6,127 nucleotides of DNA from JAVBTT01 sp031550325. Its GTDB lineage: Bacteria > Bacillota > Clostridia > Oscillospirales > UBA929. Made by a program: the position numbers and the translations under genes. This document shows positions 1 through 5,546 of the stretch, in pieces. Numbering within the stretch: the stretch's first letter is position 1; each line of letters begins with the position of its first letter. The stretch is from the NCBI GenBank assembly GCA_031550325.1, contig JAVBOR010000006.1:1-6127 (forward strand), given 5' to 3'. The notes beneath the pieces were generated by a model that did not search any database, had not been told where the DNA came from, and saw only the letters and a program-made list of their open reading frames with translations.

Positions 1-39
1 TTTGAACCGGTCGCCCCTTCGGGGCGCGTGCGCTTCAAA
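1..39. repeat. Small nested hairpin at the window's left edge
   Basis: An outer 6-bp pairing (TTTGAA at 1-6 with TTCAAA at 34-39) encloses a 6-bp GC hairpin (CGCCCC at 12-17 and GGGGCG at 21-26, loop TTC). It lies just outside the left repeat arm. It could belong to the repeat unit or be the 3' hairpin of a gene beyond the window. There is no T tract. Confidence 0.5.
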
Positions 40-43
40 ACGC

Positions 44-171
44 CTCCAGGCCTCCCTGCTCGGGCGCTCGGCTCTTCTTATTTCAGTCCAGCAGGGACCC
101 GCCGCCTTCGGCGTCAGGCTCGACGTGGTTTTGCGCAAAGGAACGAAGAGGCGACCTTTGTCTACAGGCTG
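44..171 (+). repeat. Left arm of a 128-bp near-perfect inverted repeat
   Basis: This block is the reverse complement of 5991-6118 with no gap and a single mismatch (A at 154, where the other arm would give G), so 127 of 128 bases agree. Just outside the arm, the right copy carries a second tandem copy of the heptamer CCTGGAG that the left copy lacks. Both arms run into hairpin-rich DNA on the side facing the genes. No transposase or integrase is visible near either arm. I read it as one copy of a dispersed intergenic repeat family. The identity is seen directly; membership of a genome-wide family is inference. Confidence 0.95.
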
Positions 172-201
172 TCAAAGAACCAATGGTTCTTTGACAGCCT
201 G
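165..201. repeat. Perfect 18-bp-stem palindrome with a 1-nt centre
   Basis: Bases 165-182 pair perfectly with 184-201 around the single base A183. The stem starts inside the left repeat arm (CAGGCTG) and leaves it. Its AAGAACC/GGTTCTT core recurs in the shorter hairpin at 5929-5955. No T tract follows on either strand, so it is not a textbook intrinsic terminator. Such a palindrome would extrude as a DNA cruciform or fold as an RNA hairpin. Confidence 0.9.
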
Positions 202-203
202 TG

Positions 204-223
204 CAAACCGCTGAGGCGGTTTG
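204..223. repeat. 8-bp-stem hairpin within the left repeat block
   Basis: CAAACCGC (204-211) pairs with GCGGTTTG (216-223) around a TGAG loop. The right half overlaps the 12-mer GCGGTTTGATCC that recurs near the right repeat arm and at the end of the holin-like gene. Confidence 0.75.
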
Positions 224-227
224 ATCC
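216..227 (-). repeat. 12-mer GGATCAAACCGC, copy 1 (bottom strand)
   Basis: The bottom strand reads GGATCAAACCGC, identical to the top strand at 5862-5873 and 5967-5978. It sits next to the left repeat arm, after the 165-201 palindrome. Confidence 0.85.
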
Positions 228-276
228 AACCTCCCGTTTATCAAGGAACCGAAGGAGCCTTGATAAACGGGAGGTT
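228..276. repeat. Perfect 19-bp-stem hairpin with an 11-nt loop
   Basis: Bases 228-246 pair without mismatch with 258-276; the loop is 247-257. It closes the left repeat block on the gene side. It has no T tract beyond TTT at 275-277, so a terminator role for a gene left of the window is possible but not canonical. Its stem sequence is unrelated to the hairpin at 5891-5923, which closes the right block in the mirrored position. Confidence 0.9.
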
Positions 277-452
277 TCCATCTTCACACAGCGCTCACAA
301 AATGATCATGTTTCCACTACGGTCGTGCGGTACACTGAACATAGAAAGAGTTGATTACGCGCGGGACGACTGCTGCCGCGCCGGAGTCCCTTTTGAACAT
401 ATAGTTTCCGCGTCCAAACCGAGGGATGCGATCAGATTTACGGCTTATGCCG
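277..452. other. Intergenic stretch with no recognisable gene
   Basis: Between the left repeat block and the lipoprotein's ribosome binding site I see no convincing coding region, RNA gene or strong promoter. Weak -10-like hexamers occur (TACACT at 331-336, TATAGT at 400-405), but neither has a good -35 element at 16-18 bp. A 4-bp hairpin (CGGC/GCCG, 441-452) lies immediately before the ribosome binding site. The promoter of the lipoprotein gene is expected here but I cannot place it. Confidence 0.5.
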
Positions 453-461
453 AAAGGGGAG
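453..461 (+). promoter_or_regulatory. Ribosome binding site supporting the TTG start at 470
   Basis: AAAGGGGAG lies 8 nt before TTG at 470-472. It decides the start: translation from this TTG gives a complete lipoprotein signal peptide, and I see no better in-frame ATG or GTG nearby. Confidence 0.8.
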
Positions 462-469
462 AATAACCA

Positions 470-1117
470 TTGAAACTGTTTAGAATTGCCATTCCGCTCG
501 CGCTGGTTCTGGTTCTCGCCGCATGCGGCCAATCGCCCGATACGGAGGCGTCTCCGTCTCCGTCAGTGTCTCCGTCTACATCTCCGTCTCCGTCAACGGC
601 GCTGGATCAGCAGACCGACCCTGGCCAGGGTCGGCCAGAGATGGCCGAAACGGGCGAGGTTTTGTATGGAGAGGTCACTCAGGTGGCCGAAAATGAATAC
701 ACCCTGAAGCTCATTGAGGCCCCAGATACTGGGCGGCCGGCAGGCGGCGCCGGCGGCCCACCGGCTGGCGGAGAGGCGCCCGACGGCACTGTGCCCGGGG
801 GTGACGGCGGGGACAACGGTGGGTCTGAGCTTTCCGGCGGCGTGCAGGTGCCCGACATTCCCGCGGGCGCGGGCGTGACCTTTGAGTTTGACGGCGAGGG
901 CGGCCCAGGCGGAGCGGATCCCGGGCGCGGGGGAGACATGACCATGCCGGAGTTTGAACTTGTGTACACAGGAGAAGAGACGACCGTGACCATTCCCGCC
1001 GAACTCGTGGTGATGGGCGCAAGCAGCTCGGGCGAGATCGTCGAGGGCAACGTTGTGGCCGTGAGCTACGGCAAGGATAACCCTAATGAGATCGTGCGCG
1101 TGATGATTTTGAAGTGA
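470..1117 (+). CDS. Secreted lipoprotein of unknown function
   Basis: A 215-residue protein starting at TTG. Residues 1-19 form a type II signal peptide: K2 and R5, a hydrophobic core, and the lipobox LAAC (16-19), with C19, the only cysteine, as the predicted lipid anchor. It should therefore sit on the outer face of the cytoplasmic membrane. Residues 28-43 are a Ser/Pro linker encoded by repeated TCTCCG-like units. A short conserved-looking segment (63-84, GEVLYGEVTQVAENEYTLKL) is followed by a Gly/Pro/Asp-rich low-complexity stretch (about 86-157). A beta-rich end (159-215) contains VTIPAELVVMG and VVAVSYGKDN. The split segments could form one small beta domain interrupted by the flexible insert; that is inference. 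I do not recognise a family with confidence. The gene stands alone and converges on gltX. The lipoprotein call is solid; the function is unknown. Confidence 0.88.
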   Translation: MKLFRIAIPLALVLVLAACGQSPDTEASPSPSVSPSTSPSPSTALDQQTDPGQGRPEMAETGEVLYGEVTQVAENEYTLKLIEAPDTGRPAGGAGGPPAGGEAPDGTVPGGDGGDNGGSELSGGVQVPDIPAGAGVTFEFDGEGGPGGADPGRGGDMTMPEFELVYTGEETTVTIPAELVVMGASSSGEIVEGNVVAVSYGKDNPNEIVRVMILK

Positions 1118-1140
1118 GAGAGGAGCAACAATCCGTTAAC

Positions 1141-1197
1141 GACAGGCTGAGGCCCGGGAATCGCTGCTGTTAAGCGATTTCCGGGCCTCAGCCTGTC
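1141..1197. terminator. Long hairpin between convergent genes, possible bidirectional terminator
   Basis: Bases 1141-1165 pair with 1173-1197 in a 25-bp stem with one G-T wobble (1158 with 1180) and a 7-nt loop. It lies between the 3' ends of the lipoprotein gene (stop at 1117) and gltX (stop at 1211), where a shared terminator is expected. It is not canonical: the top strand continues into TAAAAAAC rather than a T run, and the bottom strand continues into GTTAACGG. Its outer stem, ACAGGCTGAGG (1142-1152), also occurs beside the right repeat arm (bottom strand of 5988-5998), so it may have arisen from the same repeat family. Confidence 0.7.
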
Positions 1198-1210
1198 TAA
1201 AAACAGCGTT

Positions 1211-2689
1211 CTATGACAGCTTCTCGATGGCTGCGCGCAGACGATCCAGCGAGACCTCGCGGCCCAGCAGCGCGCAAAGTTCGGTCGCGCCGCCTGGAGT
1301 CGAGGCCCTGCCCGAAACGGCCACGCGCACGGGGTACATGACCTGTCCGTTCTTAAGCTCAAAGCGATGGGCCAGTTCCATCAGCGCGTCGTGCACGCCC
1401 TGTTGTGTCCAGGGATCGAGCGCCTCAAGCGCCTCAAGCGCCGGGACCAGGACGGAAAGAGACAGCGCGGGGTCGGTCTTCATTTTCTTGTTTGTGTACA
1501 GATCGAGTTCATAATCGGGCAGCGTGTCCATAAAATCCACGCGCCCGGAGATGTCGCACAGCTTTTCGCAGCGCGGCTGCAAAAGCGCCGCCAGCATGTT
1601 GGGGTCGGCATGGGGGTTGTGAACGGACGCCTGAATAAAAGGGCGGGCCTCACGGGCAAAATCGGCGGGCGGCATGGCGCGCAGTGTCTCCGTGTTGAAC
1701 CAATCGAGTTTTTGTAGGTCAAAGATCGCGGGTGACTTGCTCAGTCCCGATAGGCTGAAGGCCTCGACAAGCTCGCTAAGGGAGAACAGCTCCCGCTCGC
1801 CGCCCGGGGACCAGCCCAGAAGCGCGACGTAGTTCAGTATGGCCTCGCGCTGATAGCCCATGGAGAGCAAATCCTCATAGGTGGGGTCGCCCGCGCGTTT
1901 GGAAAACTTGTGCTGGGCGTCGCGCATGATCGGCGCCATGTGAATATAAACGGGAAGCTGCCATCCAAACGCGGCATATAACAAATTGTATTTTGGCGTC
2001 GAGCTCAAATACTCCGAACCGCGGCAGACGTGGGTGATGCCCATCAGGTGGTCGTCCACGACATTGGCAAAGTTATAGGTCGGCATTCCGTCGCTTTTGA
2101 GCAGAACCCCGTCGTCCAGCGTGCTGTTGTCGACGGTGATCTCGCCGTAAACCATGTCGGAAAACGTCGTCGTGCCTGAGGGCGGGATTTTCTGCCGGAT
2201 GACATAGGGCACACCCGAGCTCAGCTTGGCAGCGATTTCCTCTTGGCTCAGACGAGCGCAAAAACCGTCGTACTGGCGCCCGTCCGGGCCTTGCCGGAGC
2301 GATTCCAGCCGCTGCTTGTCACAAAAGCAATAATAGGCTGCGCCGCGCTCGACGAGCAGCTCGGCGTAAGGCTTGTACAGGTCGCGGCGCTGCGACTGCA
2401 CATAGGGGCCGACCGGCCCGCCCACATCGGGGCCTTCGTCGTACTCAAGCCCTGCGGATCTCATGGTGCGGTAGATCAGCTCGTCGGCGCCCTCAATCAG
2501 GCGTTCCCTGTCGGTGTCCTCCAGGCGAAGCAAAAACACGCCGCCGGCCTGTTTGGCGATGCAGTAGGTGTACAGGGCCGTGCGCAGGTTGCCCACATGC
2601 ATATACCCCGTTGGACTCGGGGCAAAGCGTGTGCGCACCCCGCCCCTGGGAATGGCTTCCTCATGCGCGTCAAAAAAAGACTGATCCAT
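1211..2689 (-). CDS. gltX: Glutamyl-tRNA synthetase
   Basis: A class I aminoacyl-tRNA synthetase that charges tRNA with glutamate using ATP in the cytoplasm. The protein is 492 residues, normal for bacterial GltX. The ATP-binding HIGH-type motif is in FAPSPTGYMHVGN (22-34), with HVGN at 31-34. The KMSKS-type loop is KFSKR (261-265), in a HKFSKRAGDP context typical of GltX. DDHLMGITHV and RGSEYLSSTPK are further family hallmarks. C121, C123 and C144 resemble part of the zinc site of some bacterial GltX. I chose ATG at 2689 because AAGGAG lies 8 nt upstream and the HIGH motif then falls at the usual distance; an in-frame ATG at 2746 would add 19 residues and has no such site. It has its own promoter at 2816-2845 and a leader of about 120 nt. 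Many Clostridia use a non-discriminating GltX that also charges tRNA-Gln for amidation; whether this one does cannot be told from the sequence. Confidence 0.98.
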   Translation of the reverse strand: MDQSFFDAHEEAIPRGGVRTRFAPSPTGYMHVGNLRTALYTYCIAKQAGGVFLLRLEDTDRERLIEGADELIYRTMRSAGLEYDEGPDVGGPVGPYVQSQRRDLYKPYAELLVERGAAYYCFCDKQRLESLRQGPDGRQYDGFCARLSQEEIAAKLSSGVPYVIRQKIPPSGTTTFSDMVYGEITVDNSTLDDGVLLKSDGMPTYNFANVVDDHLMGITHVCRGSEYLSSTPKYNLLYAAFGWQLPVYIHMAPIMRDAQHKFSKRAGDPTYEDLLSMGYQREAILNYVALLGWSPGGERELFSLSELVEAFSLSGLSKSPAIFDLQKLDWFNTETLRAMPPADFAREARPFIQASVHNPHADPNMLAALLQPRCEKLCDISGRVDFMDTLPDYELDLYTNKKMKTDPALSLSVLVPALEALEALDPWTQQGVHDALMELAHRFELKNGQVMYPVRVAVSGRASTPGGATELCALLGREVSLDRLRAAIEKLS

Positions 2690-2697
2690 ATATAGTT

Positions 2698-2703
2698 CTC
2701 CTT
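2698..2703 (-). promoter_or_regulatory. gltX ribosome binding site
   Basis: The bottom strand reads AAGGAG followed by 8 nt and ATG at 2689-2687. It fixes the gltX start and argues against the in-frame ATG at 2746. Confidence 0.9.
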
Positions 2704-2715
2704 CATCAGGGCACA

Positions 2716-2770
2716 CTGAAAAACCGTGTCTGTTTAATGTCGTCAAAGATGGTTGGCTTCGGTTTTTCAG
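2716..2770 (-). promoter_or_regulatory. Hairpin in the gltX 5' leader
   Basis: In the gltX transcript CTGAAAAACCG (2770-2760) pairs perfectly over 11 bp with CGGTTTTTCAG (2726-2716) around a 33-nt loop. The stem ends 12 nt before the ribosome binding site. No T tract follows the stem, and the conserved T-box sequence AGGGTGG is absent, so neither a classic attenuator nor a T-box is supported. The pairing is seen in the sequence; a regulatory role is inference. Confidence 0.55.
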
Positions 2771-2815
2771 CAGACCTTATTTAGACTCCAAGTTTAAATG
2801 GAAAGAGCCGACACC

Positions 2816-2845
2816 AGTATAATGGACGGACGGCGGCTTTGTCAA
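2816..2845 (-). promoter_or_regulatory. Sigma-A-type promoter of gltX
   Basis: On the bottom strand the -35 element is a consensus TTGACA (2845-2840). An 18-bp spacer separates it from a -10 element TATACT (2821-2816). Transcription would start near 2809, giving a leader of about 120 nt before the gltX ATG. This is the strongest promoter match in the window. Confidence 0.85.
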
Positions 2846-2893
2846 CCGTAAGCGTATTGTAAGGAATTTGCCCTTTTTTTTGTCATAATGGGC

Positions 2894-2902
2894 TGGTACA
2901 AT
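2894..2902 (+). promoter_or_regulatory. Extended -10 promoter of the two-component operon
   Basis: TGG followed by TACAAT (2897-2902) is an extended -10 element. At 17 bp upstream there is only a T run (2874-2879), a poor -35, which fits a promoter relying on the extended -10 or on an activator. Transcription would start near 2909, about 22 nt before the regulator's GTG start. It is divergent from the gltX promoter. Confidence 0.55.
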
Positions 2903-2917
2903 AGAGACAAATCAGAT

Positions 2918-2925
2918 GGGAGGGG
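2918..2925 (+). promoter_or_regulatory. Ribosome binding site of the response regulator
   Basis: GGGAGGGG lies 5 nt before GTG at 2931-2933. An upstream in-frame ATG (2916) overlaps this site and so cannot use it, which favours the GTG start. Confidence 0.8.
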
Positions 2926-2930
2926 TGCTG

Positions 2931-3635
2931 GTGAACATCCTCATTTGCGACGACGACAAGGAGATCTGCGAGGCGGTGGCCATATATCTGCGGCATGACG
3001 GCCATGAGGTGTCCAAGGCGCATGACGGACTGGAGGCCCTTAAGGCGCTTGAGACAGGAAATTTTCAGCTCATGGTGCTTGACGTGATGATGCCCAGACT
3101 GGATGGGTTGCAGGTGGCCATGCGGGCGCGGCGGTTTAACAATCTGCCGATTCTCATGCTTTCGGCCAAGAGCGAGGACAGCGACAAGATTCTGGGCCTG
3201 GAGATGGGTGCGGACGACTACCTGACCAAACCCTTTCACCCGCTGGAACTGGTGGCGCGTGTCAAGAGCCTGCTTAGGCGGTACACACAGCTCGGCGCGC
3301 AGCCTGTGCACACCGGCGTGTATCGGACTGGCGGGCTGACGCTCGACGACGCCAGCAAGCAGGTGACCGTTGACGGCGAGCCCGTGGCGCTGACCCCGAT
3401 AGAATATGGTATTCTTCACTTCCTGATCCGGGACGCCGGAAGAGTGTTCTCCATCGGGCAGATTTACGAGGCGGTGTGGAGTGAACCGGCGTACAGCCCG
3501 GAGAACACGGTGGCCGTACATATAAGGCGGCTCAGGGAAAAAATAGAGATCGACCCGAAAAATCCAAATTATGTAAAGGTGGTGTGGGGTATTGGCTATC
3601 GAGTTGAGAAAATTCGCCAGACGCCGGGTGGTTAA
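2931..3635 (+). CDS. OmpR/VanR-family response regulator
   Basis: A 234-residue cytoplasmic transcription regulator, a normal length for the family. The receiver domain (about 2-117) has the acidic pair D7/D8, the phosphoacceptor D51 in LDVMMPRLDG, S78 in MLSAKSED and K100 in LTKPF. The winged-helix DNA-binding domain (about 131-226) shows ALTPIEYGILHFL, the likely recognition helix around 192-203 (NTVAVHIRRLRE) and the terminal VWGIGYRV wing. All residues needed for phosphotransfer and DNA binding are present. I chose GTG at 2931, giving the usual MNILICDDD opening, over ATG at 2916, which overlaps the ribosome binding site. The end overlaps the downstream kinase by 44 nt, so the two are surely a pair and probably translationally coupled. 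No van resistance gene is nearby, so VanR-like is a statement of family only; the target genes are unknown. Confidence 0.96.
   Translation: MNILICDDDKEICEAVAIYLRHDGHEVSKAHDGLEALKALETGNFQLMVLDVMMPRLDGLQVAMRARRFNNLPILMLSAKSEDSDKILGLEMGADDYLTKPFHPLELVARVKSLLRRYTQLGAQPVHTGVYRTGGLTLDDASKQVTVDGEPVALTPIEYGILHFLIRDAGRVFSIGQIYEAVWSEPAYSPENTVAVHIRRLREKIEIDPKNPNYVKVVWGIGYRVEKIRQTPGG
3576..3582 (+). promoter_or_regulatory. Internal ribosome binding site for the histidine kinase
   Basis: AAGGTGG, one mismatch from AAGGAGG, lies inside the regulator gene 9 nt before TTG at 3592-3594. It supports that start, although a second TTG at 3604 remains possible. Confidence 0.55.
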
Positions 3636-5475
3636 GGTGGTCTCCTTTTTACTGTGCGTGGCGTTTGCCTGCGCGGCGGTAGGGACCACGGTGTATCTGG
3701 TCGAGCACGAGGCCATGGAAGAGCAGCCGGATGTCCTGACGCTCGAGCCGTTTGTCAACACCATGAGTTACTACAGTCAGATGTACGCGCTTGTACTGCC
3801 CGTGCTTGAGGCAAGCGGCTGGATGACCGACGACAGCGCCGCGGTGAAGGAGAAGCTTGACGCCAATTTGGAGCGTTTGCGCGCGCAGGGCGGCATACAA
3901 TATTGGGTAAAAACGCCGCATATGACGCTGCAGAATGTCGGGGACGAGCCGGATGAGGGATACTTTTTGGCAAGACATCATACGGTGGTGCTTCCCGGCG
4001 AGGAAACTGACCTGACTGTCGCCGGAATGGCGGCGTCTCCGGCGGACTCGACGCTCTACTTCTGCATCGAAGAAACGCTTTACGAGCAGATGCGGGAGGA
4101 GTTTGAGGTGCAGCGCAGGGCCGTTCTGCATATCGCGGCGCTGATCGTTCTGCTGGCTCTGCTCTCCTGTTTGTGTTTGCTTCACCTGATCCTGGTCGCC
4201 GGACGCCGGCCGGGGGATAGCGCCGTGCATCTGTGGTGGCTGGACAGAATCTATCTGGATCTCTATCTGGCGGCGCTCTTTTTGTTCGTGGTCGGCCTCG
4301 CAGTGTTTTCCGAGAACATCTTTCGCCTGGCCTTGGAAACGCGGGAGGTCTTCTGGCTGATGGTCCCGTGGACAGCGCTTTTTGCCCTGTGCGTCGGCTT
4401 CCTGCTGTCGCTGGCCAAGTATGTCAAGCGCCGCGAGTTCTGGCACTCCTGTCTTGTTCTGGTCATTGTCCACGCCCTGTGGGTTCTGCTGAAAAACTTT
4501 TTCGGTGCGCTCTTTTCGGCGGCGCCTCTGACGCTGGTGACGGGCGGCGCGACGCTGCTGTTCGGCACTCTCGTCTGGGTGACCTTCCCGACGCCCATTC
4601 CGCTTTTTTTGATTCTGGGCGCGACGGTGTTCGTGGTGTACAAAACCGTCTACTTTGTCAAGGTATCCCAAGGAGCCGAAGACGTGCGCGCTGGCCAGCT
4701 TAATATGCAGCTGCCGGTCAAGGGCAGAGGCGCGCTGGGAAAGCTTTCCGGAAACATCAACGGCATCGCCGAAGGGCTTCAGGCTCAGGTGGGCAGAGAG
4801 ATGCGCGCCGAGCGCATGAAAACAGAGCTCGTGACCAACGTGTCGCACGACCTGCGCACGCCGCTGACGTCCATCATGACCTATGTCGACCTGCTCAAGT
4901 ACGAAGGCCTCGACGCTCCCGACGCGTCTCGGTATCTGGAGATCGTGGATCAAAAGGCCAAGCGGCTGAAAACGCTGACCGACGATTTGTTTGAAGCTGC
5001 CAAGGCCTCAAGTGGGACGCTGCAGCCCCAGCTCGAAACCCTCCAGCTGCGCGCGATGATCGAGCAGGCGCTGGGAGAGCTGGACGACAAGCTCGTCCAG
5101 ACAAAGCTGGACGTCAGGCTGTCGGGTGAGGAGACGGCGGTGCGCGCCGACGGCAAGATGCTCTGGCGCGTGATCGAAAATCTGTTTTCCAACCTCTTCA
5201 AGTACGCGCTCCCCGACTCGCGCGTTTATATCAGCATCGACAGCGTGCAGCAGGGCGGCAGGCTTGTAATGAAGAATATCTCAGCAGCGCCGCTGAACAT
5301 GGCTCCGAGCGAGCTGACAGAGCGCTTTACGCGCGGGGATGACGCGCGGGCCGGAGAGGGCAGCGGACTTGGACTGTCCATCGCGCAAAGTTTTATCACG
5401 CTTCAAAAGGGAAGCTTTTCAATTGAGATTGACGGAGATTTGTTTAAAGTGACCGTGATTCTGCCAAGGCCGTAA
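3592..5475 (+). CDS. Multi-membrane-span sensor histidine kinase (VanS-like kinase core)
   Basis: A 627-residue membrane sensor and the partner of the overlapping regulator. TM1 is about residues 15-36, followed by an external domain of about 140 residues (37-177). Six more hydrophobic segments follow at about 178-203, 219-240, 253-275, 283-301, 307-331 and 333-353, so about seven in total. A HAMP-like linker (about 357-400) leads to the H box VSHDLRTPLTS with phospho-acceptor H419. The catalytic domain has the N box around E529, N530 and N534, the F box ERFTRGD (577-583) and the G2 box EGSGLGLSIA (589-598). The usual DxGxG motif is replaced by KNISA (561-565). TTG at 3592 is chosen for the upstream AAGGTGG and because it keeps the basic residues before TM1; TTG at 3604 would shorten it by four residues. 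The signal is unknown. The membrane-embedded array resembles sensors of envelope or lipid stress, but that is inference. Confidence 0.93.
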   Translation: MAIELRKFARRRVVKVVSFLLCVAFACAAVGTTVYLVEHEAMEEQPDVLTLEPFVNTMSYYSQMYALVLPVLEASGWMTDDSAAVKEKLDANLERLRAQGGIQYWVKTPHMTLQNVGDEPDEGYFLARHHTVVLPGEETDLTVAGMAASPADSTLYFCIEETLYEQMREEFEVQRRAVLHIAALIVLLALLSCLCLLHLILVAGRRPGDSAVHLWWLDRIYLDLYLAALFLFVVGLAVFSENIFRLALETREVFWLMVPWTALFALCVGFLLSLAKYVKRREFWHSCLVLVIVHALWVLLKNFFGALFSAAPLTLVTGGATLLFGTLVWVTFPTPIPLFLILGATVFVVYKTVYFVKVSQGAEDVRAGQLNMQLPVKGRGALGKLSGNINGIAEGLQAQVGREMRAERMKTELVTNVSHDLRTPLTSIMTYVDLLKYEGLDAPDASRYLEIVDQKAKRLKTLTDDLFEAAKASSGTLQPQLETLQLRAMIEQALGELDDKLVQTKLDVRLSGEETAVRADGKMLWRVIENLFSNLFKYALPDSRVYISIDSVQQGGRLVMKNISAAPLNMAPSELTERFTRGDDARAGEGSGLGLSIAQSFITLQKGSFSIEIDGDLFKVTVILPRP

Positions 5476-5533
5476 ACAGTTTTGCTCGCGGCGCTGTCAA
5501 GTCCGCCTCCCCGCGCACATATCCTGTTTACGG
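5470..5533 (+). promoter_or_regulatory. Long-range pairing spanning the kinase stop codon
   Basis: CCGTAAACAG (5470-5479), which includes the kinase TAA stop at 5473-5475, pairs perfectly over 10 bp with CTGTTTACGG (5524-5533). The enclosed loop is 44 nt. It shares bases 5531-5533 with the shorter hairpin at 5506-5538, so the two cannot both form fully. A ribosome finishing the kinase would cover the left arm and free the right one. Confidence 0.5.
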
Positions 5534-5538
5534 GGAGG
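5506..5538 (+). promoter_or_regulatory. Hairpin sequestering the holin-like gene's ribosome binding site
   Basis: CCTCCCCG (5506-5513) pairs perfectly with CGGGGAGG (5531-5538) around a 17-nt loop. The right arm contains the whole ribosome binding site GGGGAGG (5532-5538), which lies 8 nt before the ATG at 5547. In this fold translation of the holin-like gene should be low. The pairing is seen; the control is inference. Confidence 0.6.
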
Positions 5539-5546
5539 TTCCAAGA

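Noticed and set aside
2..354. Two overlapping open frames (70 and 108 residues) through the left repeat block
   Set aside because: They run through the inverted repeat and across perfect hairpins, have no ribosome binding site, and have arginine-rich composition typical of non-coding GC-rich DNA.
679..1050. Antisense frame of 123 residues opposite the lipoprotein gene
   Set aside because: Its Pro/Ser-rich composition is the shadow of the Gly/Pro-rich insert; no start signal is seen.
2690..2746. Upstream in-frame ATG for gltX adding 19 residues
   Set aside because: The ATG at 2689 has AAGGAG 8 nt upstream; the extension would have to be translated through the leader hairpin and that ribosome binding site.
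2690..2809. T-box riboswitch in the gltX leader
   Set aside because: The leader is short and lacks the conserved AGGGTGG T-box sequence and a following terminator.
2916..2930. Upstream ATG start for the response regulator
   Set aside because: It overlaps the GGGAGGGG ribosome binding site and would add five residues before the standard opening of the receiver domain.
2883..3764. Antisense frame of 293 residues opposite the response regulator
   Set aside because: It crosses the regulator, whose catalytic residues are all intact, and shows no recognisable domain.
3649..4953. Long antisense frame (434 residues) opposite the kinase
   Set aside because: The kinase on the other strand has clear conserved motifs; this frame is Gln/His/Arg-rich with no domain and no ribosome binding site.
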